This document shows, piece by piece, positions 56,118 to 64,000 of a stretch of DNA of 64,000 bases; positions within the stretch are counted from its first letter, which is position 1, and each line of letters begins with the position of its first letter. The translations under genes were made by a program, and so were the position numbers. Source of the stretch: Roridomyces roridus (lineage: Eukaryota > Basidiomycota > Agaricomycetes > Agaricales > Mycenaceae); contig JARKIF010000002.1 of NCBI GenBank assembly GCA_029378245.1, positions 2,542,001-2,606,000 of the forward strand, in the 5' to 3' direction. A model generated the notes under the pieces. It was not told the DNA's origin, ran no database searches, and saw nothing but the letters and a program-made list of their open reading frames with translations.

Positions 56118-56392
56118 TATCAGAAGCTAGATAGCGCGGCAATGCGCAGACCCTCAGTCGTTGTAAGAGACAAAAGACTGATATATTAAGTACCTAGATA
56201 GCGCGGCAATGCGCAGACTACATAGACACTCGTAAGTATGCTAGATACATAAGAAAGAGATAAAGGCACGTACCCCTCAGTCGTCGTAAGAGACAAAAGA
56301 CTGAGGGACACGTGTCGATGGCGTGGACGTGGGTAAGGAAGTGGAGAAGCCGGGTGTGAAGGCCCGGGGCGGATGATAATCAACTTTTGACA
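56118..56392 (-). repeat. 5' LTR of the copia element
   Basis: 275 bp, uninterrupted. It ends TGACA on the outer side, but its inner terminus reads TATCAG where the partner LTR has TGTCAG. It is followed by the target duplication AGGTC (56393..56397). Confidence 0.88.
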
Positions 56393-56397
56393 AGGTC
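56393..56397. repeat. Target-site duplication of the copia element (right)
   Basis: AGGTC, identical to 49778..49782. Confidence 0.85.
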
Positions 56398-58518
56398 CGC
56401 CCAGGTCCCCGCCGCCACCGGTGCTCGGCAGCAGACTACTTTGAAGGTTGCCAGACCGTTGCTCGCTCTCGTCCACAGCTCCAACGTGTCGCCTCCTCAG
56501 CACCTGCTCGAGTCTGGTTATCGATCCTGCTGACTCGAGTCCCGACTCCCCAGACCCATCGGGCTCTTCCTCCATGTCCAGTCAAGCTGAGCCTCGCTGG
56601 TATCCCTTGCCACGGCCTGCGGAGGCTTGGTGCATACATCTCGGCGCGCCTCACACACAACTCGATTATGTTGGTCGCCCGAGGGTTCTTATGTAGGAAG
56701 TGTGCGAAGCGACTTGAATTCTTGGTGGGCTACAGCTGCTGCGGTGCGTTTGTGCCCTTGTCGCCGCTGCATCCTTGCTGAAGCCGTTTGCAGTTTCCGA
56801 CCACACCTTGGCACTCTGTCGCCGTCTCCCAGCCGACTCTCGAGGAAAAAGCTCTACACATGCCATATTTTCTGCCCGACCTCTTTGACGCCTATCTTAA
56901 CCCCGAGAAAGAACCCAAGGGAATCAAACCAAGGGCAAAAAACATGCATCGAAAAAGCTGATGAAGAGAAGCCCTGAACGGACTATCGCGCCCTGCACAG
57001 GCTCAACGGCCTGGTCCCCAACCACCCGACGCACAATTTCGGAGGCACCGTCTGACTATGACGTCGAAGCAGATCTAGAGCGACGCAGAGTGCAAAAAAA
57101 GACTACGCAGACGAGACGATGGCCAAGGCGGTGACAACGATAATCTCAGTGGCGGCGGCACGGGGACGACGAAGAGGGTGGGAGCATGCACGTTCTCTCC
57201 CTCTTACTTTTTTAGCTGATGTTCGTCTCCGGAGAATTGTGCTTTCTACTGTTTCTTGTACCGCTAATCGCTGCAATATACTATGTACTCGCCCGTTCAA
57301 CACTATTAACGCACGTTGAGCATCCCTGGCCTGGCCACGATCAGTGCAAGCTCGTGTCTTTGTCTTGTCTGCATCCGTCCCAACCATGCAGGTGCGGTGT
57401 TTCTTGCCTTCCTCCCCCACGATACCGTAGCCAGGCGCGGTGTGCATACTGAGATTTGAGCGACTCGGGGTCCACTCTGGGCTAGCTGGCTGATTAATTC
57501 TCATCAGACGCTCTTGAACGCACCAATTGCTCGAGAGGGGACGTTGGCCGTCTGTCCCTGACCACCAGTGTCAGATAGTTCACGGAGTTTGCAATTGTTC
57601 ACGTATATGTCTGCCACCTAGGGCACATTTTCGCTCTTTTGTCCAGAGTCCGGTACAACGATGATGATGATGATATTTCTTTTGAGTCAACTTACCTACT
57701 GCGAGCTCTATGTTCAACACGAAAGATGGGAGCAAATGTTGCCTTTGCAGGGTATGATGAGGTTTTTCATTCGAAACGAAAGCTTGAACACACTGAAGAC
57801 AAAGGGCCTACATATTTGGAATAATACTGAATGTTTCCACCGAACGAGAAACAAAATTGCCAAGAGGTTCACGAGCTTTTCTTCTGGCTACTTCGAACTT
57901 GAATTCAAGACAAGTTGCGATGTCCGAGTTGAATGCCGCCTACTCCTTCCTGCTGCACGTTGTCTGCGCGGTCCGAGTTGCTGACCAGAGAACTTGTTTA
58001 CGGATTGGAACGCCGGTGGACCCATGGTAAGAGGGTGACTCGAAATATCTGGAGGGCGATGCTGCCTGTAATAATCAAGAGCGGCGGCGGTCCCACCGTG
58101 ATAGGAAATGAAGGGTCACCAATCAGACAAATGAGAGTTCTACACTCTGGAAGCGAGTGGACGGCCAGAGGTCAGTCGTCCACAAGAAACGGTGGAACAA
58201 GGATTTTCTTGCAGATTTCAAGACAGTAGCACAAGCCGGGCAGAAAAAAAGGATATATATACTCCGTAAGCTGTCCAGGGCTCCAGATCTAGACGACTAT
58301 GGTGGGTGATTTTCTAGCCGGAGCTTGAACAAGCCGCAAGGACGACTACAGTTAGCCTGAGGCCCGGTGCACCAGCATACTTAGTAGCGACTCGGAAGAA
58401 ATGCCAGTTTATTTACACAATGAGAAGCGGGAAGGGCGAGGGCGGTGGCGGCGGCAGTGAGCGCTAGAAGGACGCCGCTGCTATTACGTCCCATCAACTG
58501 AGGACCAATCAACCCTGT
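56398..58518. other. About 2.1 kb between two mobile elements, no gene recognised
   Basis: Short open frames only, none with a recognisable domain. A Ser/Pro-rich frame on + (56448..56696) and Arg-rich frames near 57100-57500 look like chance translation. A short (GAT)n run is at about 57659-57673. This may be decayed sequence between insertions. Confidence 0.5.
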
Positions 58519-58526
58519 ACCGCCGG
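58519..58526. repeat. 8-bp target duplication, left end of the long-inverted-repeat element
   Basis: ACCGCCGG directly before CACCTAAGG; repeated in the same orientation at 61518..61525 directly after CCTTAGGTG. Confidence 0.82.
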
Positions 58527-59040
58527 CACCTAAGGAAGCACCGTTTGCGAACCTCCGGGACCGAGTAGGTAGCTTAATATGTTGACAGGAAGCGTACCTA
58601 ACAGGGGGCGTCTACCCTTTCGTAACACAGCGGCGGATCAGTTCTTCCCAATCGGGAAGCTCCTCTTGCCACCACACCACCACCGTCCTCGACGCTCACG
58701 CGCGCCGCCGCCAATCGACACCGCGGAATGCCATTCTGCCGCACGTAGTACTCCCTCAAAGCATCCACTCACCGTCTCGGGCTCCCTCAAGTCGCTGAAC
58801 GAGCTGCGTTCAAGATGCTGCCACCTCCGTTCCTCATCACGATTCACGCCGCACCCCGTTCGCGCCGCCTTTCACGCGTGACGCCGCTCCGCATACCGAC
58901 CTCGAAAACGTCGTTTTGAGCTCACTGTCGCCGTCGAGCGTGACGCCATCGACGTACCAGGAGCCCGACCTACGGCACCTCCGTTTCTACTTGCCTCAGC
59001 ACCGCGTTTGGGTCGCCTTCCACGCTTCCTCCGTATCCCT
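58527..59040 (+). repeat. Left inverted arm
   Basis: Inverted counterpart of 61030..61517; best preserved in the outer 90 bp and again around 58640-58720. The inner limit is approximate. Confidence 0.7.
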
Positions 59041-61029
59041 ACCTCTCAAATTGTGGTCTCTGGGTTAGCTCGAGCACTACCGCTCCCGTCATGCACAATG
59101 GAGTTCACTGTGGAGTCCACCTTCGTTCCCCCCGCCTACTCCCTCCAGCGGCATATCACTTGGGTTATCATCTGCGAGTAGGGAAGGTGCGCAGGCCTCA
59201 GCCTCGGTGAGCCAAACGTGAGCTGAATAGCCTCGATGATCGATCCCTACGTCCGCGGCCCCAGCCTCGTCTGGCCTTTGGAAATTGGCACACCCATCCC
59301 GTGCACGTCATCCTCTCCGGATCTCGTTCACATGGGGATGGAGGGCCGGAGATGAGGGAAAGAGGAGGGCCAGAGGGGAGGGGAGGTGGTGGAGAGAGGG
59401 AGGAGGGCTGGAGGTGAATGGATGGTAGCACCGCAGCGGGGGTTGGTGTTGGGAACGGGGTGTGCAGGTCTGACCATCGCCTTTGCGGACATGCGGGAGG
59501 AGGGAGGGGAGAGCTGGAGGTGATAGAGGTGAGAGAGGGAGATGACGGAGGTGAAGTGGCAGCGGCGCTACGGGGGTTGCCTGTGGGACATTGGGAGCCA
59601 GGTTTTGTGCAGATAAGTTGTCTTCCGGTGCTCGTATGGTCGGCCTGTACAACCTACGTGCACCTCCGCCACCTTCGCACCTACGGCACCTCCACAATAT
59701 ATATATATACCTTCATCCTTCTCATTCTTCTCGTTCGAGTGAATGAATACGATCTATTGTGTGTAAAACATAAAATGGAATCCTTGAAGACTGTCCAAAC
59801 CCTCAAGATTGCCAACAGAGGCCACCTCCTACACCTCCGTCACATCGGCACACACATTGAGTAATGTCCGGGCAGCCAATCGGATGCCGAATAAAGATCG
59901 TTCCCTCATTTTATTTTTCTCTAGGACGTGTTTCCCCTTGAATTCACTGTTTTGAAGTTCGGTATTCTATGTTGTAGTTCTGCCCCACCCGAATTGATTT
60001 TCCCCCCATTTTTCCCGGGTGGTTTAATGTGTGAACATGGTTTCGTTCGAAAGGTGGAGTACTTCCTTATAGGTATCGTACTCATGTTACAACTTACTCA
60101 CAGTTTGTCGACCAATTGATTTCCCTCTCACTCATATATGCTCAGAACTGTTGTGGATGTTGTGCACAGCCCTTGCCCCGTCCCTCCGACTCCTCGTTGA
60201 TTCCTTTGGCCTCCAACAAGTTGAATAATAATTGTGTTGAACAGAAATGATCTTGTAGCAGTGTCGAGCCGAGACTCCCTTTTTGCCCAATCCCTTCCCT
60301 TGCGCACTCCTCGCATACCGCCAGCCTCCCTCTCCTAGCCTCGTGGCGTGTAGGACTCGCATTCCATCGACGATCAAGTCGATGTTTTTGACAGCTCCGG
60401 TAAAACATAAATGGCCCTCAGCTGAGGCAAGATGAGGAAGTGGAAGAGAGAAGAAGAGGGACAAGGGAGGGTGAGAAGAAAGGAGATATATTGCGGTAGG
60501 TAACGACAATGTGGACACTAAGCAATCAACCCATAGACGCGGCCGTCCGCGCGGTCTGAGGAACGCATCGAGCGGTCGAAGAAAGAGTTGCCGGCCACCC
60601 TCTGTGGCATCGTCGTCTCGATTCAGCCCCGTAACTCAGAGAAACGAGTGTGCAGGGAAGACGCAGGTATGCGACGGAGGTAGTTGGGTAGCTGTAGAGG
60701 GAACCCGAGTGGAGGCGTGCGGGGGTGAGGCAGAGGGCGTACGGAAAGAACAGGAGGGGATGGTGGAAGAGCAAAGCAGCGCAGCCGTAGCGATGGTGTA
60801 GCTCAAGGTCGATGGTCGTAGGTGAGCATGAGAACGACGCCGACGCCGACCCCCCAGAAGGCGATGCTGACGCACTCATCCGCGAGCTCGAGGCGATGTT
60901 GTGAAGCTCGCCATGGCAGCCTCCGGTCAGCTGCGATGTGGGCAACGGGGCTGCGTCAAGGGCAGCGCCAGCAGCCCGCTCGGATGTGCTTCACTGCGGT
61001 GGTGGTGATAGCACGGTTCCCCGCCAGTG

Positions 61030-61517
61030 TATTACATCGTCCGTATCGTCCCAGAAGGCGGGCGCGCAAAGGGGTGAGGGTAACAAGGAACGGAGGTGGC
61101 GGGTAGGTCAGGCTTGTAGTGCCTCGAGAACGTAGCAGTCGACGGGAGCGCCAAAGTTGTAGACATCGTTTCAAGGTGATGTCGAGGTGGTGTGTAAGGT
61201 AGCCCGAACGGGGTGCAGGTGGAGGAGGAGCTGCGTGCTGGGTCCACGGAGATCTTTTAGCGGGCTTGAGGATGCCTGATAAGACAACGAGGTCGGTCTG
61301 TGGTGTGCTACAAGCATGGGCATAGCGCCTCGGGGCGTGAATCGGCGGCGGCGTTGGAGCGTGCAGGATGGTGGTGGTGTCGTGGCAGGAGGAGCTTCCC
61401 GATTGGGAATAATTTGATGCGCCACTGCGTAGACACGACCTGTTAGGTACGCTTCGTGTTAACGATTTAAGCTACCTACCGGGTCCCGAAGGTACGCGAA
61501 CGGTGCTTCCTTAGGTG
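61030..61517 (-). repeat. Right inverted arm
   Basis: Inverted counterpart of 58527..59040. The inner limit is approximate because identity falls off gradually. Confidence 0.7.
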
Positions 61518-61525
61518 ACCGCCGG
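61518..61525. repeat. 8-bp target duplication, right end of the long-inverted-repeat element
   Basis: ACCGCCGG, identical to 58519..58526. Confidence 0.82.
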
Positions 61526-61984
61526 TCGAGCAGACATGCATCACGTGCCACATTCCCGGAACTTGAGGTTCATCCGCCCATTTGATTCAAATTTTTCAAC
61601 GGATCTTCATGTTCACTCCTGAATAATCCCCGACTTTGTGCGGAGACCGGACAAGCCAACAAATTCCGTGCTTGTCCGTGAGTGCTGGTGTGAGGAGAAA
61701 GAAATGCGGGTTTCCGTCGGAAATCGACACACATGTGATAGCGTGCGAGTGGCTGGCCGGCTGGCGATCCACCAGCATTGCTGCCACCTGCCACGACCTC
61801 ACCGCGCCAGCCGTCCCTGACGCGCCTTTTGTCGTTGCTGGACATGGTCCCGACACATTAAGGTCAGTGAAGGAAAATCGTTTGTCCGCGACGGGGCCCC
61901 GCAATCGGATAGAATCGGCATTCAGTGTTTCAGGGACTCGGGAGATTTAGGGAATATGTTTTTATGGAGGAGGGGCACCAGTAG

Positions 61985-61990
61985 TATAAA
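61985..61990 (+). promoter_or_regulatory. TATA box of PEP carboxykinase
   Basis: TATAAA 120-125 bp upstream of the ATG at 62110, followed by a pyrimidine-rich leader; consistent with a strongly regulated gene. The rest of 61526..62109 shows no gene. Confidence 0.55.
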
Positions 61991-62109
61991 GGTCAAACCA
62001 ACCCGAATCCGAAATCACACTACTTTGCGCCCCTCAACTCTCCTCCCAGTCCGTGGTCACGTTCTCTCTGACATTCTTGTTCTCAACCTCATCTTAGCAT
62101 CGCTCCACA

Positions 62110-64000
62110 ATGGTCCTTCCTCACCAGACTCCCTACGTTACCCCCCACATCCTCCACAAGAACTATGCCCAGGCCCACGACTCTGAGCAGTTCGGCACCC
62201 GTATGCTCGCTCCGTCTCACTGTCTCCTGTTCTCGCTCATTCGCTTCGCAGTTATCGGCCGTGACCTCGAATACTTCTCGCAGGCCGGCTTCGACATGGA
62301 TCGGATCCAGATTAAACGCAATGCCCCCGTCGCCCTCCTCTACGAAGACGCCATCCGTAACGAGGGCGCCATCATCTCCTCCTCGGGCGCACTCATCAAC
62401 TTTTCCGGCAAGAAGACTGGCCGCAGCCCCAAGGACAAGCGCATAGTCTTTGAGGAGACGAGCAAGGACGACATCTGGTGGGGGTCTGTTAACATCAAGA
62501 TGGACGAGCGTTGGTGCTTCATACTCTCGTCACTTGCATGCTTCTGACCTTGCACAGATACCTTTGAAATCAATCGCGAGCGGGCGATTGACTACCTCAA
62601 CACGCGTGACAACGTGTATGTCTTTGACGGATACGCTGGCTGGGACCCCAAGTACCGAATCAAGGTCCGGGTCATCTGCGCGCGCGCATACCACGCCCTA
62701 TTCATGGTACGTCATTTGCATCCCAATTTGGCAAATCTTCTCACTAATGGGGATACTAGAACAACATGCTCATCCGACCGACCGAGGAGCAGCTCGCCGA
62801 CTTTGGCGAGCCCGACTTTATCATCTACAACGCAGGCCAGTTCCCCGCCAATCGCTTCACCAAGGGCATGAGCTCCACCACCTCGGTCGAGATCAACTTC
62901 AAGCGGATGGAGATGGTCATTCTCGGCACGGAGTATGCCGGAGAAATGAAAAAGGGTGTCTTTTCCGTCATGGTCCGTCCATTTCATTCTCCATGCTCGC
63001 GTCTACTAACTCTATCACAGCACTACCTTCAACCCGTCAAATTCGGGCAGCTCTCTCTCCATTCCTCCGCCAACGTCGGGATTACCAACAACGATGTCAC
63101 CCTGTTCTTCGGTCTGTCGGGGACCGGCAAGACCACTCTCTCCGCCGACCCCAACCGTCTGCTGATTGGTGACGACGAGCACGTCTGGTCCGACAGCGGT
63201 GTCTTCAACATCGAGGGTGGATGCTATGCCAAGTGCATCAACCTGTCCGCCGAGAAGGAACCCGAGATCTACAATGCCATCCGCTTTGGCAGCATCCTCG
63301 AAAACGTCGTCTACAACCCCGTCACCCGGGCGCCCGACTATGACGATGTCAGCATCACCGAAAACACGCGATGCGCCTATCCTATTGAGTTTATACCTAA
63401 TGCCAAGATACCCTGCGTGGTCGACCGTCAGCCCAGCAACATTATCATGCTGACCTGCGATGCTTTCGGTGTCCTGCCGCCAGTGAGCAAACTGACGCCG
63501 GAGCAGGCAAGCTACCACTTCCTTGCGGGCTACACCTCGTCAGTCGCCCCTGTTTCTTTGATTTCCTACTTGCTAAACCTGTACAGGAAAACCCCAGGAA
63601 CGGAAGATGGTGTCTTGGAGCCGATACCTACCTTCTCCACTTGCTACAGCGCGCCTTTCATTGTCCTTCACGTGGGTGTTTGCCGTGATGACCCTGCCTC
63701 TTGCTAACGATACTACAGCCTGGACGCTACGCCGAGATGCTTGCCGAGCGCATGGCGAAGCACAAGGTCGACTGCTGGCTCATCAACACCGGCTGGACGG
63801 GCGGCAAGTACGGCACCGGCAAGCGTTGCCCACTCAAGTACACGCGGGCCATTGTCGACGCCGTGCACTCTGGTGAGCTCGCCAAGGCCGAGTTTGAGAA
63901 CTTTGGCACTTTCAACCTGTCGATCCCCACGCATGTCGAAGGCGTCCCTAAAGAGGTCCTCAATCCACACACTGCCTGGCCCGACAAGGAGGCGTTCCAG
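62110..64000 (+). CDS. PCK1: ATP-dependent phosphoenolpyruvate carboxykinase (3' end outside window)
   Basis: Converts oxaloacetate and ATP to phosphoenolpyruvate and CO2, the committed step of gluconeogenesis in the cytosol. Exons 62110..62200, 62252..62509, 62558..62706, 62760..62972, 63021..63538, 63587..63671 and 63719..>64000, all in phase. Diagnostic stretches: [60 protein letters not shown], the kinase-1a P-loop [20 protein letters not shown] and the metal-binding GDDEHVWSD. Further on are [30 protein letters not shown] and [15 protein letters not shown]. This is the ATP-type (fungal/bacterial) enzyme, not the GTP-type. The last 25-30 residues lie beyond the window. Expected to be glucose-repressed; I found no decisive operator. 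Confidence 0.95.

Larger units (their letters stand above)
49783..56392 (-). mobile_element. Ty1/copia LTR retrotransposon, minus orientation, with three nested insertions
   Basis: About 6.6 kb between perfect 5-bp target duplications AGGTC. In element orientation (minus strand) the order is 5' LTR (56118..56392), primer-binding site, gag, protease, integrase, reverse transcriptase, RNase H, polypurine tract, 3' LTR (49783..50574). Integrase before reverse transcriptase defines copia. Three later insertions break it: a MITE-like sequence in the 3' LTR (50029..50532), a solo LTR in the reverse transcriptase region (51275..51857) and a solo LTR in the integrase region (53360..53945). Apart from the MITE, I see only two base differences between the LTRs over about 265 bp, so the insertion is recent. 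It cannot make a full polyprotein. Confidence 0.9.
58527..61517. mobile_element. Non-autonomous DNA element with very long inverted arms
   Basis: 2,991 bp. The left end begins CACCTAAGGAAGCACCG and the right end is its inverted copy (CGGTGCTTCCTTAGGTG), flanked by 8-bp direct duplications ACCGCCGG. The inverted arms stay alignable inward for at least 300 bp (for example CCCAATCGGGAAGCTCCTC and GCCACC..CACCACCACC in both) and weakly for about 500 bp (left to about 59040, right from about 61030). The centre (59040-61030) contains purine-rich tracts, an (AT)n run near 59700 and repeated CACCTCCG motifs, but no transposase that I can recognise. An 8-bp duplication is typical of hAT elements; the size of the arms is not. 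Confidence 0.8.

Noticed and set aside
56448..56696. A Ser/Pro-rich frame right of the copia element
   Set aside because: No recognisable domain, no splice continuation either side, and biased composition typical of chance GC-rich frames.
59198..59697. Pro/Ser-rich minus-strand frames in the centre of the long-inverted-repeat element
   Set aside because: They come from purine-rich GGAGGG repeats read backwards; no transposase or other domain motif is present.
1..64000. A biosynthetic, mating-type or defence gene cluster
   Set aside because: Neighbouring genes are unrelated housekeeping functions on both strands; no polyketide, peptide-synthetase, homeodomain, pheromone-precursor or nuclease-defence genes are visible.
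1..64000. tRNA, rRNA genes or CRISPR arrays
   Set aside because: No cloverleaf with A- and B-box sequences, no rRNA core sequence and no regularly spaced direct repeats were found by eye; a covariance-model scan would be the decisive check.

Overview
The window reads as the nuclear genome of a filamentous basidiomycete, most likely an Agaricomycete. It is about half G+C and densely packed. Its genes are broken by many introns of about 45-55 nt. It carries fungal-specific families (Zn2Cys6 regulators, DASH subunit Dad2, Vts1, Mtf2-like) and degenerate Ty1/copia elements. Gene models were built by hand: homologous reading frames were joined across splice sites and checked for phase. Exon coordinates are therefore inferences, although almost every model closes in frame. 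I saw no tRNA, rRNA or CRISPR array and no recognisable secondary-metabolite cluster.

Layout, left to right. 1-13 kb: nicotinamide riboside kinase (-, 3' end cut by the window), an unknown protein, membrane dipeptidase, UCH37-type deubiquitinase (-) head to head with MED31, a triose-phosphate/nucleotide-sugar translocator-like transporter, a truncated Zn2Cys6 regulator and a seven-helix receptor. 13-21 kb: Mtf2-like protein, then minus-strand genes for a WW-MyTH4-RhoGAP protein, a 6-phosphogluconate-dehydrogenase-like enzyme, Vts1 and an unclear membrane protein. 21-28 kb: a CECR5-type HAD phosphatase and two tandem paralogous regulators that combine C2H2 fingers with a Zn2Cys6 domain. 28-49 kb: DUF218 protein, enoyl-CoA hydratase (-), BTB protein, RING protein, MED12 (-), Dad2, SCY1-like pseudokinase (-), MED14, a conserved fungal protein (-) and the Slx1 nuclease (-).

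49.8-56.4 kb holds one copia retrotransposon (minus orientation, 5-bp target duplication) broken by a MITE-like element and two solo LTRs. 58.5-61.5 kb holds a second element of about 3 kb with very long inverted arms and an 8-bp target duplication but no recognisable transposase. The window ends inside ATP-type phosphoenolpyruvate carboxykinase.

The genes are mostly unrelated housekeeping functions. Two themes recur. Three Mediator subunits (MED31, MED12, MED14) lie within 40 kb. Packing is extreme, with divergent start codons 57-128 bp apart and convergent stops 35-87 bp apart. Three genes (dipeptidase, regulator copy A, MED14) show single-base frame breaks that could be sequence errors or real lesions.
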